Notes: generated by a model from the sequence alone, not told the origin. Shown: positions 36,968 through 46,762, counted from the first letter of the stretch. The stretch is 64,000 nucleotides of DNA from an uncultured Leptolyngbyaceae cyanobacterium (GCA_938023035.1 CALIDI010000012.1:1-64000); one strand, 5' to 3'. Numbers and translations are program-made.

Positions 36968-37249
36968 TTATTGAGTTGCAAATCCCTCACTTCTCTCACC
37001 TGGGCAACCTCTGCCCAGATGACGCTCAACAATAGTGGCAACCTGATCGGGCTGCACCCGGCGATACCAAACCATTTCTGGCAAAATCAGAACCATCGGG
37101 CCATTGCCACATTGCCCCAAGCAACCGCTCTTGATGGTCTCCCAATCGGGGTTCTGCCACTCTAAAAAAGCGGCTGCTACAAGGGCACTACCCTGTTGGA
37201 GGCAGGTACGGCTTTGACAGATAAGAACTTGAAGTTGTGGTTGAGGCAC
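36968..37249 (-). CDS. Thioredoxin-like [2Fe-2S] ferredoxin
   Basis: 93 residues. Cys11 and Cys16 (LICQSRTCLQQG) plus Cys43 and Cys47 (SGCLGQCGNGP) give the four-cysteine pattern of the thioredoxin-fold ferredoxins related to the NuoE/HoxE subunit. Such small proteins carry electrons to unidentified partners in cyanobacteria. The start is GTG at 37249. It lies 70 nt from the DUF928 gene on the same strand. Confidence 0.88.
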   Translation of the reverse strand: MPQPQLQVLICQSRTCLQQGSALVAAAFLEWQNPDWETIKSGCLGQCGNGPMVLILPEMVWYRRVQPDQVATIVERHLGRGCPGERSEGFATQ

Positions 37250-37318
37250 GGGTCATCCCCAAGTTTTTACGGGCGAACTGAAAAAACCGGAGTCTTTCGC
37301 GATTGCCACAGACCGGTT

Positions 37319-38098
37319 CTACTTTGTCTGTTGCTCCAGGTGACCGGCGATCGCCTGATTTTTAATCGCACCCAAGCTTTCATCTTCAAGCAGGGTTTGC
37401 CAGAGTTCTTTAGCAGCAGAGTGATTGGGCTGTTGTTGTTGCAACTGGGCTAATTGGTCGATCGCGTCATACCAGTAGCCATTTTTAGCATAGAGCGCTG
37501 CTCGTTGAACCGGGCTAGCCGTCCTCAGCTTTTGGGCCAAATCGGTCGAGGGAGGGGTGAACTGAAGCCAGCCGTAAACATCATCCACTCCATACCTGCC
37601 GCATTTCACTTCCAACGTCCAGCGGTAGGGTTGCCCGGCTTCCAGGGGCATTTCCTGCGGTAGAGCAATGGCAACAATTCCCGGCTTGGGGGGTAGGCTG
37701 AAGCGCCATTTTTTTTCTTTGCCCGAATTGATTTCGATGATCAGATAGGTGGGCAGGTTACCATCCTGGCGGCTGTAGGGGAGATAAAACCATAGGGTGG
37801 GACGCTGCGCAGTAGTCTGCCCCCAAACCAGTGGGATGTTCGTCCTGGTTTCTCGATCTGAGGGAGCGAGTGCCGTTACCGGGGCAAGGACTTCAGGGCA
37901 ATCATTGCGCACCGTCTTAGCCGGGTTTTGGCCACGGGTGCGGGATTTCGGGGGCGGCGGTGGGTTGTAAGCGCGACGCGGGCTTTGTTGAGCGATCGCT
38001 GAGTTCGTCAAGGAGAATGGGGGCAATGGGGCGATCGCACCCTGGAGCATCAGGGCGCCGACACTGACTAACCCCATTGATCTTAGAAATAACCGCAT
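37319..38098 (-). CDS. DUF928 exported protein
   Basis: 259 residues from the ATG at 38098. Signal peptide 1-35 (MRLFLRSMGLVSVGALMLQG...AIAQQ), a proline linker (YNPPPPPKSRTRG), then the DUF928 core with TNIPLVWGQTTAQRPTLWFY, YLIIEI and PYRWTLEVKCGR, and a helical C-terminus with YDAIDQLAQLQQQQP. DUF928 genes are often found in cyanobacteria beside CHASE2 kinases and CHAT-TPR proteins, as here. The domain is probably a beta-sandwich; its role is unknown. Confidence 0.88.
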   Translation of the reverse strand: MRLFLRSMGLVSVGALMLQGAIAPLPPFSLTNSAIAQQSPRRAYNPPPPPKSRTRGQNPAKTVRNDCPEVLAPVTALAPSDRETRTNIPLVWGQTTAQRPTLWFYLPYSRQDGNLPTYLIIEINSGKEKKWRFSLPPKPGIVAIALPQEMPLEAGQPYRWTLEVKCGRYGVDDVYGWLQFTPPSTDLAQKLRTASPVQRAALYAKNGYWYDAIDQLAQLQQQQPNHSAAKELWQTLLEDESLGAIKNQAIAGHLEQQTK

Positions 38099-38645
38099 TG
38101 GCTTCCCTCTCAAATACACTCTGAATAAACCGATCTTTTGCGATTGTTTGCCGGATGATACGGGTAGTGTCCACAACGGCTCATTTCGTTGGCAACCCCG
38201 CTCGCCTAGAAATGGGAATACAACACCTGAAACTCACCACAAAGCCTCCTTGAGAAGTCTACTCTAAGGGTGTAGGGCAAGGCACAGGGGAGCTAGCGCT
38301 TTCAAATTCTAGCCTGGATTCGTATCTGTCTAGCGCCAGCTAGGCTAAGCGGATGCAACCTGTGAAAACAGCCTGGTGCGCCTGTGCTTGATCGCGGTAC
38401 ACGCTAAGCTTTAGGACAAGGCATAAGGGTGAGACCCTTAGCTTGGGCGCTGCGCCCTGCCTTCTCTTACCCCGCATATGGGGACTCAGCCACCTGGCGA
38501 TCGCGGTATGTAGGCGATTTCTCGCTAAAAAAAGGGAGATTCAGAATAGACCCTAATGCCATTCCTTTTCAGGAAATCAGAATCGGGTTAGTCCGGTTCT
38601 CCCTGGCCTTGCAGGAACACGTGGTGTTCATACTCTGATCGAAGC
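38099..38645. other. Spacer without supported gene
   Basis: A 69-codon plus-strand frame (38429-38638) has no family resemblance. Nothing else is visible apart from the hairpins at its right end. Confidence 0.5.
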
Positions 38646-38669
38646 GCAGCGCCCTGGGAAAAGCGCTGC
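38646..38669. other. Perfect 7-bp GC-rich stem-loop
   Basis: GCAGCGC (38646-38652) and GCGCTGC (38663-38669) pair around a 10-nt loop. It lies between the DUF928 gene and the kinase gene and may be part of the transcript 3' end. Confidence 0.4.
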
Positions 38670-38692
38670 TCAAATCAACCAGATGCCTGACT

Positions 38693-38718
38693 GAAAAGTG
38701 CAAGGTTTCGCTTTGCAC
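38693..38718 (-). terminator. Probable terminator of the CHASE2 kinase gene
   Basis: On the minus strand GTGCAA and TTGCAC form the stem (38718-38698), followed by TTTT. It starts 20 nt past the kinase stop codon. The stem is short, so confidence is moderate. Confidence 0.45.
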
Positions 38719-38737
38719 CAGGTTTTTCCGACAGTTT

Positions 38738-40663
38738 TTACCACAATCGCCAGCGTCGCGGCTGCCAGGTCAACTCACAGGTCATTCCCTGCTTGGGGTT
38801 GGGATAGCGGCGAAATTGACCCCGTAGACTTTTCGCCAGGTTGTGGGCTTGTTGGCTGCCAAACCCTTTAAGCAGGTTAGGGGGCGTTTGCGATTCGGCT
38901 AGAGGCGTCGTTTTTCCGTTATCTATCACGCGAATGACCTGATTGTCGCCCTCTGGAGCACAAATCACGGTCAAATGGGTGGGCTGTTGAGCATGCTTGC
39001 CGACATTACAGAGGGCTTCTTCGAGGAAGCGACAAAGTCCCCGCTTTTGTTCCAGGCCAAGACGGTGATCGTCCATTGGTTCAAACTTCACGATTTTGAC
39101 CTTGAGCGTTTGAAATCCAGGAAACTCGCGTTGCAGTGTACTGTCATACACCTGAAACAGCAGGTCGTGGAGGGGAGCTTGTAAATCGACCGCAGTCTCG
39201 GCGCTGAGGCGGAGTTGGTGGGTTTGACTCAGGGCTTCTCGATGCATTGTGTCGTAAACGGCTCGTAGTTCCTGGTTGAGCTGGCGCAGATCCCGATTAA
39301 GTTGAGCTGGTTCGACGTGATTGGTTTCGGTCTGGCGCACCATTCGAGCTAGGGTCTGCAATGCGCCGTTGTGGATGGTGGTAAAGGTTTGCTCAATCAA
39401 TAATTGGCGATCGCGCAGGCGCGTCCGCATGTCTTGCTCGTAGCGATAAAACTGCGCCGCGGCTGGCCCAATGGCATTAACCGTTAACACAAAGAGAGCG
39501 GGAATCAGGGGTATCCACCAGCCGATCACGATGAGGCCATAGGCGATGCTTCCCAGGCTAGCACTGGCGGTCACCAACAATAGCAGACTTTTCCAGGGAG
39601 CGCGACCAAACCGCCCAATGGCCATGCCCAACACCCCCCAAACCACAATCCAAAGGTACTCCCAGCCCTTGGCCCAGGTTTGCAGCAGGGGCCGCTGATC
39701 GAGAACAGCGCTCAGAATTTGACTGACTTCGTGGGCATTAACCTCCACCCCATCGATTAACCCTGGGCTGCGGCTAGGAATCGCCGCCGAGTTGACGACA
39801 TCCTTCACACTCATCGCTGTGATGCCGATAATCACAACGCGATCGCGCACCCAGGCCGGGTCAAAGTCTCCTGCTAAAATCTGACGCATAGAGAGGCGCT
39901 GAAAGGGATGGGATCCACTACGAAAGTTCAAGAGCGTTTCTACCCCATCACTTTGTTGCCGCCCATATCCCCCCAGATAGGGGTGAAAGCGGGGGATTTC
40001 CACAGAGCCAAAGCGCATCGCGTGGGGGTCACGCAGACCAGACTTCAATCGGTAGCCCTGCTGCCCTAGGTAGGCTTCGGCCAATAACACGGGAAAGGAA
40101 AAATGAAACCGATCCTGCCAGTCGTATAGGCCCAAAAGACTCCGGCGCAGATAGCCATCGGGGTCATAAACCCCTTCAGCAAAACCAACCCGCGCTCCTG
40201 GCAAGTCAGGGGGAGCCAATACCGTATATCCCGCTTGATCGGGCAAAATTCGCTGCGTGCCATAGAGGTTCGTCTGACGACGGAACAGGGCCACTAGTTC
40301 GGCGTGGCCTGGCTCCACTGGCAAGTCGCGAATCAAATCCAGGCCAATCACGGCAGGTTGGTGCTGCTGAACCGCTCGGATTAGGGCGGCAATCTCCCGA
40401 TCAGGAAGGGGATACTGACGCACGCGCTGAATGTCGCCCTCATCAATTCCTACAATTAAAATGCGGGAATCGGCCGGCTCTGGGGGCCGCCAGCGCAACA
40501 GCGTATCAAAAGCGGTCAGTTCTAGGGGCTGGAGCAGCCCAGCCACGCGGGTTAGACTCACTAGCGCGATCGCTCCCAAGCCCGACCAGGCTCCGACCTG
40601 CCAGATTTGCCGTTCGGCTTGCAGTAACTTCCATACATCCCTGAGACGTTTTTGGAGAATCAT
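38738..40663 (-). CDS. CHASE2-domain sensor protein with degenerate histidine kinase
   Basis: 641 residues. One N-terminal helix, an external CHASE2 domain (about 40-320; SRILIVGIDEGDIQ, HQPAVIGLDLIRDL, DRVVIIGITAMSVKD), three membrane helices (about 335-410), and a cytosolic dimerisation plus ATPase region (LCRFLEEALCNVGKHAQQP, IRVIDNGK, GFGSQQAHNLAKSLRG). The dimerisation helix has TFTTIHNGALQTLARMVRQ, a HisKA_3-like HNGxLQ motif with a candidate phosphoacceptor His. Divergent from the CHAT gene, and often linked with it in cyanobacteria. Confidence 0.88.
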   Translation of the reverse strand: MILQKRLRDVWKLLQAERQIWQVGAWSGLGAIALVSLTRVAGLLQPLELTAFDTLLRWRPPEPADSRILIVGIDEGDIQRVRQYPLPDREIAALIRAVQQHQPAVIGLDLIRDLPVEPGHAELVALFRRQTNLYGTQRILPDQAGYTVLAPPDLPGARVGFAEGVYDPDGYLRRSLLGLYDWQDRFHFSFPVLLAEAYLGQQGYRLKSGLRDPHAMRFGSVEIPRFHPYLGGYGRQQSDGVETLLNFRSGSHPFQRLSMRQILAGDFDPAWVRDRVVIIGITAMSVKDVVNSAAIPSRSPGLIDGVEVNAHEVSQILSAVLDQRPLLQTWAKGWEYLWIVVWGVLGMAIGRFGRAPWKSLLLLVTASASLGSIAYGLIVIGWWIPLIPALFVLTVNAIGPAAAQFYRYEQDMRTRLRDRQLLIEQTFTTIHNGALQTLARMVRQTETNHVEPAQLNRDLRQLNQELRAVYDTMHREALSQTHQLRLSAETAVDLQAPLHDLLFQVYDSTLQREFPGFQTLKVKIVKFEPMDDHRLGLEQKRGLCRFLEEALCNVGKHAQQPTHLTVICAPEGDNQVIRVIDNGKTTPLAESQTPPNLLKGFGSQQAHNLAKSLRGQFRRYPNPKQGMTCELTWQPRRWRLW

Positions 40664-41135
40664 GGGAAGGCTTTCACCTCAAGGAACAGCATCACACATA
40701 CAACCTGCGGGGACAAAGCCAGTCCCCCGTTGCCTGGAGAATTAGCCGGGCTGCGTCTGCCCTTTCTACCAATGACCACTTGGGCAATCGCGGCTCAACC
40801 GGTACAATTTGGATAACTTCATTTCAGGCTAGCTCAGCATCCCCTTCGTCATAACTAGACAAAGCGACGGCAATCGCGAAGGTTTAAACCAGCGTACCGG
40901 CATCAAAGCCAGAACAGCCATCACCTAGATTGCAGCCTGCGAGTACTAGATAGGGCAACGTGTTGCGTGCTCGTCATCCACAGGCTTGATCGTCTCACGC
41001 AACACTCCTGACTCTGTTGCTGAATTCTGCCATAATCTTAGGCAGAATTACCTAGCTTCTCTGGTTTGTGACAGGGTTCTAGAGGGCAGTCGAGGTCGGG
41101 ATCAACGGTAGACCTACAGATAGAAGGGATCCCTA
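40664..41135. promoter_or_regulatory. Divergent control region of the CHASE2 and CHAT genes
   Basis: Contains a perfect 9-9-9 inverted repeat, AATTCTGCC, nine bases, GGCAGAATT (41023-41031, 41041-41049), 87 nt before the CHAT start. The spacer includes CATAAT, a possible -10 box. The layout fits a dimeric regulator site over a promoter. No other gene is visible. Confidence 0.5.
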
Positions 41136-43898
41136 ATGACTTCTTTGACTCGACTCAGCGGCTGGTGCCGGCAGTGGCTTGGCAGGCCACTACGACTAGC
41201 CGTTACCAGCGCTGTTGTTGCGATCGCACTTCATCTGGGGCCTTGGGCCAATCTGACCCATTCGATGCCATTGCCAACGCCACCACACAGCATGACCACG
41301 GCCCAGACCACGCGCCCATCGCCCGCTCAATTCATGGCAGAGGGCCAGCAAGCCTATGCTGAAGGGCGCTATGCCCTAGCAGTGCAGCAGTGGCAGGCGG
41401 CCTATGCTAGCTACCAACAAGCTAAAGACACCGCCAATCAAGCCGTCGTCTTAGGCAACCTGGCCTTAGCCTATGGCAAGTTGGGGCAATGGGCCGAGGC
41501 CAATCAGGCGATCGCCACAGGAATGGCAATTTTACCCACCCTTGACCTGTCTGGGCTAGAACGTGATCGTCATCATGGCCAAATGCTTAACATCCAAGGC
41601 AGTCTGCAATTCGCCCAGGGCCAAACCGAAACTGCACTGACCACCTGGCAGCAGGCCACTAAGGCTCTAGAGCAAGCCAGTGATGTGCCGGGAGTCCTGC
41701 GCGGTTTGATTAACCAAAGCCAGGCCCTGCGAATTTTGGGGTTATACCCACGGGCTAAGATCGTTTTAGACCAAGTTTATCAGCGCTTGCAATCTCAGCC
41801 GGCTTCTCTGCTTCAGGCCGCAGGTTGGCTGAACTATGGAGATGCCCTCCAGCAAACTGGAGATTTAGAAAGGGCGAAGTTGGCTCTAGAGCAAAGCCTG
41901 GCGATTGTGGCAGACTTACCACCAGTCGCTGAGCAGGAAGTGGCACGGGCTACCCATCAGGCGGCTGCTTTTGTCAGCTTGGGCAACCTCAATCGGAGCA
42001 ATGGCCAACTAGAAAATGCCCTGAAATTTTACCAGCAGGCTGCAACTGTTGCCCCCACCCCCTTACTGCAAGCCCAAGCTCAACTCAGTCAATTGCGGTT
42101 GTTACTGGACAGTGCGCAATGGCAAACTGCGATCGCCCTCACCCACCAAATGCAGCCCCAGGTGATGGCCTTGCCTGCGAACCGGGCGGCAATTTACGCT
42201 CGCATTGGTCTGGCCCAGGGGTTCATCCGGCTCGCCAATGGAGATGTAGCAGCAACCCCTGCCACCTTTTTAACCGCAGCGGTGCAATTATTGACTACCG
42301 CCGCCCAGCAGGCGAACGCCCTAGCCGACCTTCGGGCCGAATCCTTCGCTCTGGGAAACCTGGGCAACGCTTATGAGCAGACTCAGCGGGTTGCTGAGGC
42401 TCAGCAACTGACCCAGAGAGCACTCATCCTAGCCCAGGCCAGCAACGCTCCCGATATTGCCTACCGCTGGCAGTGGCAACTGGGTCGGCTCCTGACCCGG
42501 CAGGGGCAACATCAGGCGGCGATCGCCGCCTATGACGAGGCCGTCAATGGGCTTAGGTCCCTGCGCAATGACCTGGTTTCTAGCAATCTCGACTTGCAGT
42601 TCACCTTTCGCGAAAGTGTTGAGCCAATCTACCGCGAGTTTGTTTCCTTACTGTTACGACCCGATGGCGGTCAAACCAGCCAGGCTAACCTAATCAAGGC
42701 ACGCACCGTGATTGAGTCACTGCAACTGGCCGAGCTAGACAACTACTTTCGAGAAGCTTGCTTAACCGGAAAAATCACCCAGATTGATCGGGTAGACCCC
42801 ACAGCCGCAGTAATTTACCCGATTGTCTTAAGCGATCGCATCGAAGTTGTCATCTCCTGGCCAGACCAAACCCTGCGCCACTATGCAACCCCTATCCCCC
42901 AGGCTGATTTAGAAAAACTCTTGAGTGATACCCGCCGGGTTCTGGGCGATCTGCGATTCCGCTCAGGCCGGCTCCCCATCAAGCTCGCACAGGATGTTTA
43001 CAACCTGCTATTGCGTCCAGCAGAGGCCGATTTACAAGCCAGCGGGGTCAAGACCCTGGTGTTTGTGCTGGATGGGGCGCTCCGCAATATCCCCATGGCC
43101 GTTTTGCACGATGGCCAACAGTACCTTGTTGAAAAGTACAGCATTGCCTTTACGCCTAGTTTACAGTTGCTCTCCCCCAAGCCTCTGGCAGAGCAAAAAA
43201 TCCGGGTCTTAATCGGGGGGTTGAGCGAGGCTCGACAGGGTTTTGCTGCTTTACCTGGGGTTAAAGCCGAGGTAAAGCAAATTCAAGCTGAGCTACCCGC
43301 CCAGGTTTTGTTCAACCAAAACTTTACCAGCCAGATGATTCAAAATCAGATTGCCTCAGTTCCTTTTCCAGTGGTGCATCTGGCAACCCACGGGCAGTTT
43401 AGCTCCAGCGCAGATGACACGTTTATTCTGGCCTGGGATAGCCGCATCAACGTGCGCCAATTGGGAGAAGTGTTGCGATCGCGAGAAGAAGTGACTCAAA
43501 CCCCCATTGAGCTACTGGTATTAAGCGCCTGCCAGACTGCCGAGGGCGATCGCCGTGCCACCCTAGGGTTAGCTGGAGTCGCCGTGCGATCAGGTGCCCG
43601 TAGCACCCTGGCAACCCTCTGGCCCGTGGATGACCAAGCCACCTTTTTATTTATGACCCAGTTTTATCGAGAGCTAACCAAACCCGGCATCACCAAGGCA
43701 GAAGCGATTCGCCAAGCCCAATTGCTGTTGTTGCGCGGCGGCACCGGTACCGCCAGCGAAAAACGGGGCATTCAGGTGCTCAGTACAGAGGATGGCACGC
43801 GCTACAACTCACCTTTACAAGAGCAAAAAACCATCCCCAACCAATTCTCCCAGCCCTATTTCTGGGCACCCTTTGTCTTAGTGGGGAATTGGCTCTAG
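41136..43898 (+). CDS. TPR-CHAT protein (caspase-like peptidase)
   Basis: 920 residues. Signal peptide or anchor at about 18-40, then TPR-type repeats (about 70-500; AEGRYALAVQQWQAAYASYQ, ANQAVVLGNLALAYGKLGQW) and a CHAT domain (about 600-920). The catalytic pair is His752 (HLATHGQFSS) and Cys799 (LVLSACQTAEGD). The C-terminus LPYFWAPFVLVGNW-type ending (QPYFWAPFVLVGNWL) is standard for the domain. CHAT proteins are clan CD peptidases related to caspase and separase; some act with TPR sensors in defence. Substrate unknown. Confidence 0.92.
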   Translation: MTSLTRLSGWCRQWLGRPLRLAVTSAVVAIALHLGPWANLTHSMPLPTPPHSMTTAQTTRPSPAQFMAEGQQAYAEGRYALAVQQWQAAYASYQQAKDTANQAVVLGNLALAYGKLGQWAEANQAIATGMAILPTLDLSGLERDRHHGQMLNIQGSLQFAQGQTETALTTWQQATKALEQASDVPGVLRGLINQSQALRILGLYPRAKIVLDQVYQRLQSQPASLLQAAGWLNYGDALQQTGDLERAKLALEQSLAIVADLPPVAEQEVARATHQAAAFVSLGNLNRSNGQLENALKFYQQAATVAPTPLLQAQAQLSQLRLLLDSAQWQTAIALTHQMQPQVMALPANRAAIYARIGLAQGFIRLANGDVAATPATFLTAAVQLLTTAAQQANALADLRAESFALGNLGNAYEQTQRVAEAQQLTQRALILAQASNAPDIAYRWQWQLGRLLTRQGQHQAAIAAYDEAVNGLRSLRNDLVSSNLDLQFTFRESVEPIYREFVSLLLRPDGGQTSQANLIKARTVIESLQLAELDNYFREACLTGKITQIDRVDPTAAVIYPIVLSDRIEVVISWPDQTLRHYATPIPQADLEKLLSDTRRVLGDLRFRSGRLPIKLAQDVYNLLLRPAEADLQASGVKTLVFVLDGALRNIPMAVLHDGQQYLVEKYSIAFTPSLQLLSPKPLAEQKIRVLIGGLSEARQGFAALPGVKAEVKQIQAELPAQVLFNQNFTSQMIQNQIASVPFPVVHLATHGQFSSSADDTFILAWDSRINVRQLGEVLRSREEVTQTPIELLVLSACQTAEGDRRATLGLAGVAVRSGARSTLATLWPVDDQATFLFMTQFYRELTKPGITKAEAIRQAQLLLLRGGTGTASEKRGIQVLSTEDGTRYNSPLQEQKTIPNQFSQPYFWAPFVLVGNWL

Positions 43899-44378
43899 CG
43901 CAGCGTCAAGCCTTAATTTTAGGATTGGCATTTCCACTTGACTTGATTGGCTTTCGAGAAGCTGCACCTTAATTTTTAGTCTTGACAAACTGCTCATTTC
44001 ACAAGAATGTCACATTTTTTACCTACTTTAGGTAAGTAAAGACAGCAATTTCTGGACTAGCCTGAGTCACCTTCGTCCTTCAACCCATTCTCCCGTCAAG
44101 GGAAAAGGGGAACCAGATCAAAGCTCCTCTTCCAAAGTGAGAAAGGGAGCATAGCTTTAACAGTCACTCAAGAAAAGCTTTAACAGTCACTCAAGAAAGG
44201 AGTGAGGTCAGACTTATGCCTTGGTTCTCTAGTCCCTATTTTAAGTTAGCCTTAAAGAATCTTAAATATATACCCTAAATATATGAAGTAAATCGCATCG
44301 ACTTAACTAGACGTTTTCGATATATCAGTCACCTCATCATAATAACCATACGTTTACTCAATAAAGATCTGATAAATC
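43899..44378. other. Spacer with R3-like stretch and tandem duplication
   Basis: CCCATTCTCCCGTCAAGGG and CTCCTCTTCCAAAGTGAG (44085-44145) are an R3 relative. A 23-bp unit beginning AGCTTTAACAGTCACTCAAG is duplicated perfectly head to tail at 44153-44175 and 44176-44198. The part before the kinase start is AT-rich and likely holds its promoter. Confidence 0.55.
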
Positions 44379-46073
44379 ATGCTCAAGACCATGCATTTTC
44401 CAATGAGAATACGGTTACCTCAAGCCCTGACCGGCCTAAAGCCTAAGGTGTTAACAGGTTCAATTGTTTTAGTTGCTGCGGCCTCTGCGATCGCCAGCTT
44501 TGCTGCAATTTCAACCCTCAATCAAATCGCAGAGCGCAGCAGTCAAAATCGGCTACTATTGACTCGGGTTAAAGAGCAAGTTAGTCGCTTAAATGCTTTG
44601 GAATGGGAAGGCATTTCAAAAGGCAAAATCGACGAAGATTTAACAGAAGAGCTAGAAGAGAACCAGGAAAACACTAATGAAGTCCTAAAGCAACTTGATC
44701 GTCTTAACCAAGCAAATGGGTATTCTAGCTTAGATAGCTTATTTGACCTCTGGAAGCGCTACCGGGCCGAAGTGGATCATATCCTCCTTCTAGTTGCCAA
44801 AGGAAACGTCCAGCAGGCAATGCAAGCGGATACAGACAAAATTGATCAAATCTATGACGATTTATATTTGGAGATTTCAAAGTTAGAGGGATTTTATATT
44901 GCGCAGACGAGAAAGAATAGAATAATGGCAGATATTGGCATCGCATTTTCTTTGCTTACAGCAGTGGCGGCTGTCGCGATTTTGTTCCATGAGTTTAGCA
45001 AACGGCTATGGAGCAAAAATCAGACTCTAGAAGTTGCCTTCACTGAACTGCAACAAGCTCAGAATCAGTTGATTCAACAAGAAAAGATGGCAGCCTTAGG
45101 TCAGCTAATTGCTGGCGTTGCCCATGAAATTAGCAATCCCCTAGGGGCAATTAAGGCATCGGCTAGCAATACCCACAAGGCATTACAGGAGGCTCTAGTA
45201 GAGTTACCGGGCCTTTGTCAGCGTTTGAATCCAGAAGAGCGGGAAGGCTTCTTTCAATTAATGGCTCAAGCCTTACATACTCAGCCAATGGCCATCTCTC
45301 CAGAAAATCGTGCATTGAAGCGCAAAATTACCGCCCAGCTCCAGGCTCAAGGAGTCGAAGAGGCCCGATATATGGCTGATCTCCTGATGGATATGGGAAT
45401 GGATGAAAACCTTGAGTCTTTACGGCCTCTGTTGCAGGGCAAGCATAGTGAATGGGCCATTCAGCTTGCTTATAACTTGACCTGCTCTTTTAGCAATAAT
45501 CAAATGATCTTACGGGCAGTTGACCGGTCTTCTAAAATTGTTTTTGCACTCAAAAGCTACGCCCGGTTTGATCAAAGCGGCCAGAAGCGATTAATGCGTA
45601 TATCAGAAGGACTGGAAAATGTGATTGAGATTTATCACAATCAACTGAAGCGAAATATCCAGCTTGTGCGTGACTACCAGGATGTGCCTGAGATTTTAGG
45701 TTACCCTGATGAACTCATTCAAGTTTGGACAAATTTGGTTCATAATGCCATCCAGGCAATGGAGGCTGGCGGAACTTTAACCATAAAAACCGACTCACAG
45801 GAAGATGGCGTTGAGGTTAGCATCATCGATACAGGAATTGGCATTCCAGCAGACGTTCAGCAGAAGATGTTTAATGCGTTCTTTACAACAAAGCCGGCAG
45901 GTGAAGGCAGTGGTTTGGGCTTGTATATTAGCCGAAAAATTATTGATAAGCATCAGGGTCGTATACAGGTTGAAAGCCGCCCTGGGCATACTCAATTCAA
46001 GGTTTGGTTACCTGTAGATCCTGAGCAAGATACAAAACTGCTCATGCATACCCCCTGGGCATACTCAATTTAA
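44379..46073 (+). CDS. Membrane histidine kinase with altered C-terminus
   Basis: 564 residues. Two membrane helices (about 25-45 and 188-206) enclose a helical sensor region of four-helix-bundle type. The phosphoacceptor is GQLIAGVAHEISNPLGAIKA (His near 252), followed by a ~150-residue insertion and an ATPase with N box (WTNLVHNAIQAME), G1 (IDTGIGIPA) and G2 (GEGSGLGLYIS). The 3' end holds an imperfect 73-nt duplication: GHTQFKVWLPV is encoded at 45986 and again, out of frame, at 46059, where it would end EAA-stop. The current tail DPEQDTKLLMHTPWAYSI is thus probably a recent replacement. Confidence 0.88.
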   Translation: MLKTMHFPMRIRLPQALTGLKPKVLTGSIVLVAAASAIASFAAISTLNQIAERSSQNRLLLTRVKEQVSRLNALEWEGISKGKIDEDLTEELEENQENTNEVLKQLDRLNQANGYSSLDSLFDLWKRYRAEVDHILLLVAKGNVQQAMQADTDKIDQIYDDLYLEISKLEGFYIAQTRKNRIMADIGIAFSLLTAVAAVAILFHEFSKRLWSKNQTLEVAFTELQQAQNQLIQQEKMAALGQLIAGVAHEISNPLGAIKASASNTHKALQEALVELPGLCQRLNPEEREGFFQLMAQALHTQPMAISPENRALKRKITAQLQAQGVEEARYMADLLMDMGMDENLESLRPLLQGKHSEWAIQLAYNLTCSFSNNQMILRAVDRSSKIVFALKSYARFDQSGQKRLMRISEGLENVIEIYHNQLKRNIQLVRDYQDVPEILGYPDELIQVWTNLVHNAIQAMEAGGTLTIKTDSQEDGVEVSIIDTGIGIPADVQQKMFNAFFTTKPAGEGSGLGLYISRKIIDKHQGRIQVESRPGHTQFKVWLPVDPEQDTKLLMHTPWAYSI

Positions 46074-46091
46074 GGTTTGGTTACCTGTAGA
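45981..46091 (+). repeat. Direct duplication at the kinase 3' end (period 73)
   Basis: About 37 bp starting CCTGGGCATACTCAATT and ending GGTTACCTGTAGA occur at 45981 and 46054 with one mismatch. The 73-nt step is not a multiple of three. Confidence 0.9.
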
Positions 46092-46124
46092 GGCTGCTTA
46101 AAACAAACTGGGAGAAATAGAACC

Positions 46125-46514
46125 ATGTCTGATGCTGCGATCCTCTGTGTAGATGACGAGTCGGTTGTGTTAAAAGCTCTTAAAGAGCAGCTACAACGGT
46201 TGTTTGGTCGTCGCTATATATACGAGATGGCCCAAAGTGCGGAAGAAGCCTGGATGGTGATTGATGAGTTGGAAGAGGAAGAAATCAAAATTCTGATTAT
46301 TGTCTCCGATTGGCTGATGCCTAATGTCAAAGGGGATGAATTTTTAGCACAGGTTTATCAGCGTTTTCCTGAAGTGATTACGGTGATGCTAACCGGGCAA
46401 GCGGATGAAGCCGCGATCGAACGTGCACGGCAAGAGGCAAACTTATATGCTTGTCTTCACAAGCCATGGACGGAGGAAGACCTTAAACGAACCATTAATG
46501 CAGCACTGAATTAG
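46125..46514 (+). CDS. Single-domain response regulator
   Basis: 129 residues, receiver only. ILCVDDESVV acidic pair, phosphoacceptor Asp in IVSDWLMPNVKG (about 64), and Lys in CLHKPWTEEDL. The tail TINAALN leaves no output domain. The ATG at 46125 has GGGAGAA upstream. It starts 51 nt after the kinase gene and is its likely partner. HKPW type receivers often occur with HD-GYP or kinase outputs. Confidence 0.9.
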   Translation: MSDAAILCVDDESVVLKALKEQLQRLFGRRYIYEMAQSAEEAWMVIDELEEEEIKILIIVSDWLMPNVKGDEFLAQVYQRFPEVITVMLTGQADEAAIERARQEANLYACLHKPWTEEDLKRTINAALN

Positions 46515-46565
46515 TAGTGTTGCTCAAAAATTGAACCAATCGAAGACTGTAGAGCCTGCGATAGA

Positions 46566-46616
46566 GGCGCAAGGAAAGCAATTCCGTTTCTTTGCGCCTT
46601 CTGATTTTTAGGATTC
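46566..46616 (+). terminator. Terminator after the kinase/regulator operon
   Basis: GGCGCAAGGAAA pairs with TTTCTTTGCGCC with one mismatch around a short loop, and a T-rich run to 46611 follows. It lies 52 nt past the regulator stop. Confidence 0.7.
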
Positions 46617-46762
46617 AGTTTCAATGCCTAGACAAAATTAGCCCCCTGTTTACCTGTTTAAATGTGGAATGCCGACGCGCTGTTTCACACATTACATTCC
46701 ACTTAGCCGCCCTAAAGCACTTGCTGAAGTGGGTTGGGCAATTCTATTTGCTTGGCAGTCGC

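Noticed and set aside
38429-38638. 69-codon plus-strand frame
   Set aside because: No motif, no ribosome site, and the segment is ordinary spacer.
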